Origin: Platerodrilus igneus
Taxonomy: Eukaryota; Arthropoda; Insecta; Coleoptera; Lycidae
Reading direction: 5' to 3'
Length of the DNA: 64,000 nt
Assembly (NCBI GenBank): GCA_036346225.1
Contig: JARFIW010001745.1
Span: 62,001-126,000, forward strand
Shown here: positions 20,757 through 32,052 of the stretch, piece by piece
Layout: every line of letters begins with the position of its first letter
Position numbering within the stretch: position 1 is the stretch's first letter
Notes under the pieces: model-generated
Told to the model about the DNA's origin: nothing
The model's database searches: none
The model's input: only the letters and a program-made list of their open reading frames with translations
Made by a program: the position numbers and the translations under genes

Positions 20757-22686
20757 TGCTGTTGTAAATATTTGTAAGTGTTGGTAAAAAGGGGGTTTCC
20801 CGGTAAGTAAATAAATAAATAAGATAAATAATTAGTCAGTTGATAAAATGTTAGTAGAATGGCTAATGTGATTCAAAGTCCTTGACGGTAGATCAGTTTA
20901 ATCAGTGCGTACTTGTTATTTGGTATGACTTGGAAGTAAAAATATATGTATAGGGCGATACCTAATTTACATTTCGATTATGAATTATTATATGTCTATT
21001 TTGTCATATATTGATTTAATTGCGTACATCATTTAAGATATTAGTGTTTTTTCTTAGTCTTTAAAAATATCGACATCCCCAAACGTTGAGCGCTAGTGTA
21101 AAAATCGAAGGTATTGTGCCAATAAAAAACTTCAGCTTTATAGTGAAAGCAAATCGACAATCTTCTGACTAAGCTAGGGGTCTATTCCTCGGGTAGAGCT
21201 TATGAGGAGTTGTCGTGGGTTTCACAAAAAAATACTGTTTTGTATACTGACTCTCAAATAAAAATAGGGGGTGCAAAATGCGCGCTACCAAGTCCTAGAA
21301 TTGATAGGGCACGGTTTACCGTAAGGGAGAACTTTGAAATCCTTAGGGGAAAAATCGCTTTTACTGCAAACACGCTGGATCTGAAAGAAAACAAGGTTAT
21401 TATAATAACGAAGAACGCAAGAGATACACTCTTGCAACCTTATACAATAAAGAAAATGATTAGTTATTAATACCTAAAAGTTAAACATAAATAGCAAAAG
21501 GAAATCTAAATATTAAGTTTCTTGATAGAGCTGTTTAGTACTTGTTCGTTGTATCACAACCAACAAAGTTATTCTTTATAAAAAAGGATATATTTTCTTT
21601 TACCTTATTTATTTCTACCTTTGGACGCACTTGTCCAAAATAAAACAGTTGTTCAATTGAATCAAATGATGGTTCTTTAATTAAATTTGCCTTCTTCTGT
21701 TTCAAAATTTATATACAAAAATGTACAATAAAAAGCGTGGTCTAATGTTTTGGACTCAGATATTTAAATACAAGAAGTTTGATAATTTTTACTAGGAATC
21801 AAAATGTCACCAATGAATTAAATATGACCGTAAAGTTTTTAGGTACCCAAAATGCACAGATCTGTTTACCTTAGTTTTCAAATATTTGTTATATATTCAA
21901 AGCTAAATAAAATTAGTTCTCATAATTGCTTTATGTATTATAGAATTTGAATAAAATACTTTTCAGGATTAAATAAAGAGATTAATAATCTTAATTATTT
22001 ATAGCAATAATTTTTACTATAATGAAATTCAAACGATAAAAGTTCTTTCGACTTCCTCGTAAAACAAATTAAAAACGCTACCATTTTAGTTTCAATTCAA
22101 AACAGCTGTTGTCAGGTAAAGTCCTTCGGCAAACGCTTACTTTAGCAACTAGTTGCACTTTGAATTTCATTGTAACAAATTGCTTGTTGAGACCACATGT
22201 GTTAGCCTGCGATTTTTGGACAAACAAGTGTCGTCAGCGAACTTTCGCACCTGCATCTTACAAAGCATAAGTTTGAGCTTCTTGTTTGGAACTAGTGACG
22301 AATTAAATGTATTACAACGTATAATACTGGACCATTATAGGAAACCATTTTCATCAACTTGCTGTGCAATCCATTGAAGTAAATCGAAATATAAAATAAA
22401 TTCATAAAGCGAGCTATTCAATGTTCATTATATACGACTCTTCTTTAACTTATCTTAAAACGAGATTATTTAACGGTAAACCGAGAAATTAAAACGTGAT
22501 ATCTGAACTTGTAAATTTGTAACCATATAAATTGTGAATTAGTGAAATTAAAAATTACTGAACGTGTGAGTTATCGAGATCAAAAATTAATCGGAGAGTT
22601 ATAGTTATCGGTGAGCGCTATAATAAAATCATTTAGTCTACCTTAATAATTATTTAACTTGCTTACCGTTATCAGAAACAAACAAA
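20757..22686. other. Non-coding or unrecognised DNA
   Basis: AT-rich. The only coding-like stretch is an 86-codon plus-strand frame at 21210-21470 (listed separately). A phrase AAAGTCCTTC(G/A)GCAA(A/C)GC occurs at 22119 and 19650, hinting at one more shared repeat. Confidence 0.45.
21210..21470 (+). CDS. Hypothetical short frame, family unknown
   Basis: An 86-codon frame with protein-like central composition: QIKIGGAKCALPSPRIDRAR, then FEILRGKIAFTANTLDLKEN, then KVIIITKNARDTLL. The region before 21210 is also open in part. I see no motif that names a family, no signal peptide and no membrane segment. It may be a transposon-derived fragment or chance. Confidence 0.25.
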   Translation: MSWVSQKNTVLYTDSQIKIGGAKCALPSPRIDRARFTVRENFEILRGKIAFTANTLDLKENKVIIITKNARDTLLQPYTIKKMISY

Positions 22687-22709
22687 AGTCAAGTGCATTC
22701 TGCACTTGA
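22687..22709. repeat. Perfect 10 bp inverted repeat, 3 bp loop
   Basis: GTCAAGTGCA, TTC, TGCACTTGAC. It lies directly at the end of the minus-strand frame 22958-22710. Confidence 0.9.
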
Positions 22710-22958
22710 CTACGCTACCACGTTTATTGCGATGCGTACAACGGTGTCTGGGACCTTATTGATACCTATGGTGCTTCTAACTGCAGCGACTGGTCGAGCC
22801 AGACTGATCCTTCTGTCAACGAGATGCGCACAAGGCACAAAAATCGTCTGAGATTGGAAATGCAGTTCAAATAACCAACGTTTGCGAGTAGAGCCTATAT
22901 TATTATTATTACATAATATATGACTCGTGATTGAATTATACGGCACTGATCTGAACAT
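22710..22958 (-). pseudogene. Possible gypsy pol fragment between protease and RT
   Basis: A minus-strand frame reads LHFQSQTIFVPCAHLVDRRI, then SLARPVAAVRSTIGINKVPD and TVVRIAINVVA. The pattern V/I-FVP....D..+..ARP/S and ...VP.T+VRI.N resembles the linker between protease and RT in many gypsy polyproteins. The fragment is short and there is no neighbouring RT, so the call is tentative. Confidence 0.3.
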
Positions 22959-23600
22959 TTATTAACTTCGTGAAATTAATTGTTTATATGAATAAACAAT
23001 GCAGTGTACTTTATAATTAAATTTATAAGCTTTTATAATCGCCAAAAAAATTGTTACAAGCAATGTGTGTGTATGAAGTTTTGTTTTATTATATTCAATT
23101 TTATGTATTGTTCGTTTCACATGTTTCGTAAGAGCAGTGTTCTGTTTGTGGTATTTGTGACCGCTAAATCTATTTAACAAATCTTGTCAGCTTTTTCCGA
23201 AATATATATTGCGTTGTAATTGATCTTCCAAGGTATTTGCTACATAATGTGTGTCTGTTAGCTTTTTTGTGATTTATATTTTAGTTCACGGTACAACTTC
23301 CTACTAAGTTGAATGATCTGTGCGGAACTGTTAAATTGTATCTTTTAAAAAATGTTGAAGGTTTCCAAACAATTTTTCGAAAAATCGTATGCTTTCATAT
23401 TTTATTTATTTTTATGTTTGTTGATATTTATTTGATTTTTATTGTAGTGTTTGCTAATTTTGTTTTCTAAGAATATTGTTCATTAACCTTGGCAGATAGT
23501 TTTTCTGTTAAATTGTTTTTGCTTTTCCAACCGTCCTTTTCTGCATAATGCAATTGTTCTATCTGTTAATCTTATCATAACAGACACTACAATTACAACC
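22959..23600. other. Non-coding, nothing recognised
   Basis: AT-rich DNA with no domain-bearing frame. It probably lies outside the LINE that follows. Confidence 0.5.
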
Positions 23601-23639
23601 AACTTTGCCCGATGACAACGTTTAAGACGACACTGAGGA

Positions 23640-24640
23640 ACAACGACTGGACGACAAGGAGTAAATGACAGAAACAACCAAGGTAACCGACCATGGAACA
23701 CACAAATTGACAACCTAGATCCTTTCACAGAAGACGAAGTGAGACACGCACTATGCCAGTCAAAGAGCAGGAAAGCACCCAGACCGGATGGAATCTTTGC
23801 GGAGATTGGGGTTGCGCTACTAAATAAATTAACGCCAATGCTAACAACACTGTACAAAGAATGCATACCATAAGCGGTTTTTCCAAACACTTGCAAACAG
23901 GCGAATGTGGTGATTATTCCTAAAAAGGAAGGTAAAGACTCCTAACTACCAGACCCTTACCGACCCATATATATTTTGAACAGCGTAGAAAAAACGTACG
24001 AAAAACGATTATGTAAACGAATGCAGGACCACAGACAAACCACAAGAGTACATCCACGACAATACGGCTCCACAGAAAACAAAACGACGGAGGACGTCAT
24101 AAACCAAGCCATACAAACCATCAAGCAAACAGACAGAAAATACGAGCTATTAATATTAGTGGACATAAAAGGCGCATTTAGAAATCTTTGGTGGCCTTCA
24201 CGTTTTACCAAACTTACTACCATAAATTGTCCATCACAACTGTACCATTCCTTCAAGAGCTATACTACCGAGACAGGTACGTACCCATTAAAGTCACGGA
24301 GAACATTACCGAACACATAAACATGCGTTGACCGCAGTACTCCGTATGCGGGCTACTTTTTTGGTATATTGTAATGGATGAATTCCTCAAAAAGCTGGAC
24401 ACTATTGGCCAGGTGTTGTCGACGATTGCATACGCCAACGACATCTTGCTGGTGGTGGAAGAGAATTAATTCCAAGAGGGAAATCGAACGTAAGGCTGAC
24501 ATCGCTCTAACGGAAACAATATTGGAGCAAATTCCACAAAATAACTATAATACCACAAAAAAAAATTACCCTATGATAAAGGGTTCCCTACAAAGGGATC
24601 CCACCATCAAACTAGAAGGAGTATATATTAGCCGAACATA
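23640..24640 (+). pseudogene. LINE reverse transcriptase, broken
   Basis: The RT blocks are seen in several frames. FTEDEVRHALCQSKSRKAP and PDGI lie near 23720-23795, VVIIPKKEGKD near 23910-23940, YRPI near 23960, and QYGSTENKTTEDVI near 24060-24100. LVDIKGAFRNLWWPS near 24157-24203 has the first catalytic Asp but R in place of the usual second D. FWYIVMDEFLKKL lies near 24360-24400. The core Y-A-D-D reads YAND (about 24430), so one catalytic Asp is replaced by Asn. Stops and shifts occur at about 23870, 23943, 24320, 24467 and 24641. The protein would copy LINE RNA at the nick site; this copy cannot. Confidence 0.85.
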
Positions 24641-24641
24641 A

Positions 24642-25480
24642 AACACAAACTATCTGGGCTTAAGATTAGACAAGGAACAGAATTGCTCAACACATATATA
24701 CACCGTGTATGCAAGTGCAACTTCTGCTATGCAGAACATCGCAACGCTGGCTCAAAGGACTTATAATATACCACTTAATAGCGTAAGGCTTTATCTCAAC
24801 AGTGTGCTCGGAGCTATGGTATCATATGCCACGAGCACCTGCGGACATCGCCTTAACAAAATCAAACCTAGACAAAACATTAACAGTACACAACAAAGTG
24901 TTTTACTGCGGCTGACGGGGTTTATGGGACTACAGCACATAATGAACTTTATGCACTGGTTGAAACTATGCCCCTGGACCTAGTAGTGAAACAACGAGCT
25001 GCAATGTACTATCTTACACACAATGAGAACTAACAACTACAACACATCTTAAACACAAACCAACTGCCCACGACAAAGACGGAAATAAAGAACTACATAC
25101 TTGCAGAATGGCAGAAACTTTGGGATCAATTCACAACCGGTAAAAGGGTGTATGCAATAATCTCAAATATCAAAGACCGCTTAAAAGCAAAATCTCTAGA
25201 GTTCAGTCAAGAATTTATTGATTACCTAACTGGCCACGGATCCTACCCAATATACAGAGAACGTATAAATTTAATTAACAACCTATGCACGTGCGGAGAA
25301 ATCGGAACACCGGAACATCTAGTATTCGAGTGTAATTACTTACAACCGCACCTTAACACACATAGACAAACATTACTAAACAAGATCTTACACGCGATGA
25401 TTTGGAACGAAAATCTTTTCCCACACTTAAAATGCATTCGCACAAAAAACCACGGCAAATATCCACCAACGTTATCTTGA
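24642..25480 (+). pseudogene. LINE ORF2 C-terminal region with CCHC knuckle, broken
   Basis: After YLGLRLDKEQN near 24655-24685 come the thumb and connection segments (24705-24983). A segment with VVKQRAAMYYLTHNEN lies near 24985-25030. The terminal frame 25148-25480 holds YLTGHGSYPIYRERINLINN and the knuckle LCTCGEIGTPEHLVFEC (about 25278-25330; C-x-C, H, C). That arrangement is the C-terminal zinc knuckle of R1/TRAS-type ORF2 proteins. At least three frame breaks are present. Confidence 0.82.
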
Positions 25481-25639
25481 CGGGTAAAGAACATAAACAA
25501 AACTACCCGGACAGAGACACAAAAGTACCACTGCTCCTGGGCTCTGCCTTGGAAACCGGAGACCGATCACCTGGTATTCCAAGAGCACCGCTCTTAATGA
25601 CAAGAAGCAACAAGATCAAAGCATCAATCCGGATTTGAA

Positions 25640-26388
25640 ACAATCTAACCCCCTTATATGTAGATTTTGCATGCTCCAACATATTAGCATTCCCGCCTCC
25701 AACAAATAATAACGAACAGAGGTAGTATAAGTTAATCTTAAGTCGTAGAATAAGAAATTTTTTTTTACTAACGCTAAATTTTAAGAAACAAAGTTACGTA
25801 TACCCGAGGTAAATAGTACAACAAACAAATCATTTCCTCTGAAAGGACATCGCTTTTAATACAATAGTATAAGTGTCAAACTTGTATAAAATTATACTAA
25901 TTCAATCCAACCTTTTGGTAACCTGAGCAAACATAAACACAAATTAAAATTTCAAAAACACTTCAAGTACATCAGCTAAGAATTCTTCTCCGAAGACTGG
26001 ATTTCTGGCTGCCGATGGTCCTACGGGGGGCAAGGCGGATACAAATAACACAGAAACACACAAACACCTCTCAAACACTGTACAAATGCAAACACCAATT
26101 CACACACTTATATTACCATTTTAATATCCGATGGTCCGGACTGATAAGGTTAGTATTTGTTGCGCGTTCTTCCTTGACGGCTTAAATTTCCGGCTGCCGA
26201 TGGTCCTGGTCCTTGAAGTGGAACGTAACACAAATATCAACACCACAGACACATTCATACACACACGCCCTCACCCACACACATAACACATGTCACACAC
26301 ACACACACGGACGCCTCCCCCCCCTCCCCACACACATACACACACACAGATCTGCCTAATTTTCGGTAGCAGAGTACCGAAACGTTGG
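25640..26388 (+). other. 3' untranslated region of the LINE with a CA microsatellite
   Basis: No coding. Includes a mixed CA/C-rich tract at about 26255-26346 (CACACACACACAC and CCTCCCCCCCC) and the GCCGATGGTCC repeats noted for the element. Confidence 0.7.
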
Positions 26389-26402
26389 AACAAATAAATA
26401 AA

Positions 26403-28700
26403 TATCACAGATGTTTCGTGAACTACAAAGTGCTGCAACAGAAAATTTAAATACTTTCTGGCCACTCGCTCTTGGTACACCATTTCGGGTTTAGTTTTCG
26501 GTTATTATGGTTTAACGTTTTATAATTAAATTTAGCACCACTAATAACTAAACTGCCGATACAAATACAATTGCCTTACATCGCATAAACTTGCTATAGT
26601 CACCGACCTACTACGACCCTCATCTGGACTAGCTTTATACGTTATGACGGCAATAAAATAAAGCGTGCAACAGATACAAAAAGTTCCCCACCTAATCTAG
26701 TGCAAATGTAAAAAAAATATTTTCGGGCCCCCACCTTGATGAGACATAGTAGCAAAACGGACCCAAGTTGGGAAACACTTACTGGAGTTGTATATTTTAA
26801 AGACATAGAGTCTAAATTGAATTGTGTACCTTCGGCTAACTTGGCTGTTACCGCAAGGTAGAGCTAGAGGTGGGTTGGGGCTGAATTTGCTTAATTGAAT
26901 ATAAGAAAATGTAATTTTAAGTTGGACGCCACTGTATCTAACTAGTATTACTTATTTTGAAGGACATATACAGAATACCCTTTAGTGTATTTATTATTTA
27001 CCAACATTCTTGGATAAAAATAATAGCACAATATACAAGGTAGGTCTTATCTCATTCGCTTAAGTCCATTTCCCAATCAAAAAAAGATTTAGAATATACT
27101 ACTCTTGAACTACCAAGACACAAGAAAATTACCAACGTAATGACGCGTTTATTTGAATTTCGAGAAATAGATTTTTTTTTATCATAATAACACTATAAAA
27201 TTCATATTCAGTAACATCACCGGATAATATCACAAGTTTTTGATTTTTACAGTACTCAACCACAATTATTAAATAGTTTACGCATTAAAAATTTGTTAAC
27301 TCAATTATGACTGACATATCAATTAAATACTTACCTTCAGTTCTTTCAAAATATAAATTAGCTAAATTTTAAATTACAGAATAGGAAAATTTAGTAGCTT
27401 TTCTTCTTTTCTACAAGAAGAATTTGTTAAAATTCATTACACAAAGAAATTTTTTAGAAAAACTTCTTTAGTCCGGCCTCTCGCCAATGAGAAAAACAAA
27501 AGAAAGATCAAATTGTTACAAATTTTGAACGGTAATTCACTTAAGTTCTATTCTTTCACAAAATATCGGAAACTAATAATGGAAGTTCTAATATAATTCC
27601 TGTTTTACAAAAAAATTATATGGACTAGAAAAACGGTGCTTTGACATTTAGATAGTTTAACGGGTATGTTGATACCTCAAGTCTTGGGGGAAGTTGTTTA
27701 AAACAACCGGCGTTTTATAAATTCTTTGACAAATTTTGCAACAGAATAAATCACTCGGCAATAATAACGATTTGGCGATAATCACTCTGATAAAACTACT
27801 GTGCCCTGTTGCAGAATACTAACTAGGTGGGGCCATACAAGTTTATTGACATCAATAGTGCATTTGCATCGAACAAATAATGCCCCTTAAGACCACTATC
27901 TCTGAAGGGATAAACCGTATTAAAATTTCCTTAATTTGCATTTGCGCATCCGCGACTCAACTTCGAGCATCGTGGGGTGACAAAACTATCAATGTCGTTC
28001 AAGAGAAGGATTTGTTCTAGGAAACCCTATCTACACGGATCTATGCAAGAAAAGATATATTTTTAACAAAACAGGAACGGACCACCAGCGGTGTTTATAA
28101 AATAACTCCGAAACCTTGAAATAATTGCGAATAATAAAGTATTCACCTCCAATATCAAATGCTAAACATGCCTTGAAACTTTGACAACAAGATTTTGAGT
28201 TAGTGCAATGCAACCGAAGCATGTGATTTGTTATTGCAAGAAAGTATGGAATTTAAGCCTACAATAGATTTAAAAGGAAATAACTGATTGTTTATTGTTT
28301 TCATCTGGGACTAAAATTTGTGATGAATATGAAAGCTTATTTAGGATTAAAAGTAATTAATTCGCAATTTTTTTCATTTTTTCTTTTATAAAAAGCTGTT
28401 ACAATCAGAATATCGAGGAAGTTTAGTATATTATTTTTTTTAAATTTCTGTAGTGAATTGTATTTTCTAGTGAACCCTATGAAAGTGGTTTAGTATGTTA
28501 TTACGTGGATCAATCAACCTGCCACAGATTGAGTCGTCTACACACCTAAAAAGGAAGGTAAAGGGAAGTTAGTTTTTTATAACCTGTTCCTGTAGTTCTT
28601 TAAGTACCGATTGTGCAAAATCGCGCTTGACAAAACCATACTTATAGTGGGATCATTAATTTATTTATATATTTGACTATTTGTATGAAATGTGTTCACG
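26403..28700. other. Non-coding, nothing recognised
   Basis: AT-rich. No gene, no clear repeat. A 19-base match to the LINE RT (CCTAAAAAGGAAGGTAAAG at about 28544) is too short to call. Confidence 0.5.
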
Positions 28701-31152
28701 TTAATCCTATATTGCATATTGTTCCCAAATGGGAACATAATATTATAGGTCCGATTGTAGTCCTGTCTTTTATCGAATTGATATTTAAACCAATATGAAA
28801 CTGTTTGCTGCTTAGTTTTACACTCAGTGTTACACTACTTGTCTGTAGATGTCTCATTCCAACATCCATTTGTAAGATTTCGCTTGAAGGTTAAGTTCTA
28901 GTGGTAGTTACCGGTGTGCTAATTTTATTCTAAAAAATTCCGCTCTCAAATCGTACATCAGGTAAGTGTTTTATACTTATGTGTTTAGTAAACAATATTA
29001 GCAATGGACTAATGCAATATTTTTGATTTATTCAAATATTTGTACTTAGAAACACGTACAATATGTGCTCCCGATTGGGAACAACATGCATTCAAAGTTC
29101 TTATATTCAGTGGATGTATTTATATTACTATCAGTAGCTTCTGTTGTAGAATTGAAATGGATTTCCTAGAAATAAGTTCTGGGTGTTCTTATAGGCTAAA
29201 AAGACGATCATTCGTGATATCCCTTCTGACAGTAAAGATTCAGAACTATCTGACGACAATGACGATGAAGTTAATATATTTTTAGTCATATACTTGAGGA
29301 TTGTAATAAGCTGTGAAATTTCTTCCAGTGGAAGAACAGATAAATAATGAAAATGCTTTCATAGAAGTGGAATTAGATTTAGAAGACCTTGAGGATGAAA
29401 TGCCTCTAGCACAATTGTTTGGGCTTCCTGCAAATAAATAGGTCGATTCAAAGAAAAAGAAGGATAAAATAGTTTGAAAGAATACAAGAACTACCAGAAT
29501 ACCCCGCGAAAATTTATTTTTAGGCAACGCAAGTCTTCCTGATCACATCCTCAATTTACAAGACTCTGTTGAATTGTTCAAATTCTCCATGACTGATGAT
29601 TTTATTTCTTACATAGTCAACCAAACCTATCTATATAGTACTCAACAAAGGCCAAATAAGCCGTTTGCTACTAATTCAAATGAAATAGAGCAATTCCTGG
29701 GTACTGTTCTTTGGATGTCTTTGATAAGACAGCACTCAACTAGAAGATATTAGGCTCCTCAAACCAGAACTCCACAAGTAGCAGATGTTACGACAGTGAA
29801 CAGATTTGAGGAAATAAAACGCTTTCTTCATTTTAGTGATAATAATCAATCTACTAGGAATACAAATAAAATTATGCCAGTGCATGAGCAAATAAAAGCA
29901 GTCTGTAAGCAATTACCTTTGCAAGAAAATCTTTCCTGTAACGAACAGATAATTCCATTTAAAGGAAGGACTTCTATGAAGACCTACAAGCCTTAAAAAC
30001 CCCACAATCGGGGTTATAAAATGTATGTTACTTCCGGTGCTAGTGGCATAACCAACAATTTTAAATTGTTTACAAATAATAAAGCAAACATACAAATAAC
30101 GGATGCAGAACCAGATTTAGGGGCAGCTAGTAATGTAATAGTTCGTTTGTGTAGGTACATTTCAAAAAATGTCTTCCACAAAGTGTATTATGACAATTAT
30201 TTCTCGAGCCTGCGTTTATTAGTTTTTTTTAGAAATGGAGGTATAAATAGTGTAGCAACGGTCAGATCAAACCGCTTCAGCGTACTAAAAACCATAACGC
30301 AAAAAGAAATGAAGAAAAACTAGGGGTTATTATGAACAAAATTCCGCCATCGCGGATGGGAAAAGCATTCATGCTGTCAATGGTATGATAACCAGATGGT
30401 TTCACTGATATCGACCTTTTCAGGAACTAAAAAGATTTTTCAAATCAGAAAACTGCAAAAAAAGATATTGAAGGTCTAGCTATAGTCACTGTGTACAACA
30501 TGCTTATGGGCGGCGTTGAATCGCAAGATTCTCTGCTGGGACTTTATCCCAGCAAATTGAAAAGCAAAAAATGGTATATGAGAATATTCTATTATATGAT
30601 AGATGTTGTTGTAGTCGATGCCTTGCTGCTCTCAAGGAGGATTGACAAACAATTAGACCAAAAGAAAAACCATATGTCACTATTACAATTCAAAACTATT
30701 TTGGCACAAGAGCTCTCTTCAGTGGGCAAAAGAATAGACAAAAAGAAAGGCCGGCCAACGAGTACCAATAACAGTCCTCGTTCTTCACCTACACTTGACT
30801 CTCCCAAAAGAAAATGTTTGGAATTTCGCCCCACCAAAAATAGAGAGCTGTGCAAAAAAATTAATTGTGCAGGAAAATCCCGTGCAATGTGTGATAAATG
30901 TAATATTCATTTATGCCTAAATAACAAAAATAATTGCTTCAAAGGTTTCCACACCCTCAATTGATAGCGATCTAGTATAGTTATTAGAAATTTGTTAATT
31001 TCTTTGTTATAATTTTGTAGGTATTAACAAATAAATAAATTTGATTTTGAACTATGTGCATATAATGTGCCCAAACGGGAACAAACTTTTTATTGTTATC
31101 AATAAAAAATTTCAAACCCAACGTGCACATAATATATTCTTATAATATATTC
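28700..31152 (+). mobile_element. piggyBac-type DNA transposon 1, decayed (ends approximate)
   Basis: A piggyBac transposase pseudogene (29190-30964) lies between two TTAA sites (28701-28704 and 31153-31156) that could be its target duplication. I cannot align convincing terminal inverted repeats, so the ends are provisional. A subterminal palindrome (GTTCCCAAATGGGAAC at 28721-28736) recurs as GTGCCCAAACGGGAAC (31067-31082) and inside as GCTCCCGATTGGGAAC (29067-29082), as expected of transposase-binding subterminal repeats. Confidence 0.7.
29190..30964 (+). pseudogene. piggyBac transposase 1 (DDE_Tnp_1_7), catalytically dead
   Basis: The acidic N-terminus (IPSDSKDSELSDDNDDEVNI, near 29215-29275) is typical. 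The core appears in pieces: VNRFEEIKRFLHFSDNN (29796 on), LSCNEQIIPFKGR, GYKMYVTSGASG (30015 on), YYDNYFSSLRLL, and NMLMGGVESQDSLLG, then KWYMRIFYYMIDVVVVDALL (30491-30616). The C-terminal Cys-rich domain ends CNIHLCLNNKNNCFKGFH at 30964. Of the three catalytic Asp of piggyBac, the first (DEQ) is Asn here and the third (GGVD) is Glu; only that in YYDNYF remains. Stops at 29751, 29994 and 30321, and shifts elsewhere, confirm inactivation. Confidence 0.9.
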
Positions 31153-31156
31153 TTAA

Positions 31157-32052
31157 TATATTCTTATACCCATACAATTCATTCAATAGAGGATTAAATT
31201 CCATGGCTTCTACAAATTCATCTACTGGTATGTCAGTGTGTTTAATAACCTTTCGCGTATTATACTAGTTACCAATTCAATTGTGATATTATTGCAAGTG
31301 GTACTTTATCCAGGGAAATTACCATATAGTTCTAGGGTATAGTTATATTCTACACGTGTTTTTCAAATTATAACTAACCATTAATAGTATTCATTTTTGT
31401 ATACTATATTTTTAAGTTTATATTTCTAGGCAGTTTGCTAGCTAATTTAAGAGTAATTGTAGTGACGTTACTATGGGTTTCACGAGGATATCCGTTCTAT
31501 GTACCTTTGGTAGCCCAAGTAGTTTGGGTGGCCGTGAATTGTGTACAGATATCTTTTACATAATTTAGGAGATGCATAATGTTTTCCTTCCATTTTACTA
31601 ATTATTTATTAATTGCTTTGTAGACTATTTGTGAAATTTTGTTATATGAGTCTCTGTATATGTTCATCCTTTAATAGTTCGATAATTTGTGTTTTTTTTT
31701 TAAATAGTTTTAGTCATAAGGACTTGTTAGGAGTAGTTTCTGCGATTGAAAATTTATTGACGATTTCGATTGTTTTTCAATTTAAACGATTGCTTATTCA
31801 TCACTCTGTAGAATTTTAATAAAATATTTAGTTGAAATTTTAAAATGCTTCAATCTACTTATATTTGGACATAGCGTTTAAATGTGGTATTTGATTATCA
31901 GTAACATTTGTTTGCTGAAATTTTACAATGTATTTCTGTACGTGTTTTCTTCAAGGTTATTTCTGGCTCGTTTAACAAATTTACTAGGGACTGATAATAC
32001 GTTTGCCCGTTTACGATCTTTATCGGTACATACTCTGCGACGTTCTGAATTG
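31157..32052. other. Probable gypsy-1 leader; nothing else recognised
   Basis: No gene-like content, apart from the open frame running into gag from 31882. The 5' LTR of gypsy-1 should lie here but I could not find its partner. Confidence 0.4.

Larger units (their letters stand above)
23600..26402 (+). mobile_element. R1-clade-like non-LTR retrotransposon, 5'-truncated and dead
   Basis: An RT of LINE type, an RNase-H-position/connection region and a C-terminal CCHC knuckle are followed by about 900 bp of 3' untranslated DNA that ends in an ATAA-type tail (AACAAATAAATAAATA, about 26389-26404). There is no endonuclease region: the copy begins within the segment before the RT, as usual after incomplete target-primed reverse transcription. 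In the 3' part GCCGATGGTCC recurs (about 26009 and 26193, with CCGATGGTCCGG at 26128). The domain style, with GAFRNLWWPS and a final CxC...H....C knuckle, points to the R1 group. Confidence 0.85.

Noticed and set aside
22687..22709. Bacterial-type terminator
   Set aside because: The hairpin has no T tract in a bacterial sense and the genome is clearly eukaryotic.
23483..23896. 137-residue minus-strand frame
   Set aside because: Antisense to the LINE RT blocks, which are clearly read on the plus strand.
28540..28565. 19-base match to the LINE RT motif
   Set aside because: Too short and without further similarity on either side; chance or a tiny relic cannot be told apart.
30592..30855. 87-residue minus-strand frame
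   Set aside because: Antisense shadow of the piggyBac-1 C-terminal coding region.
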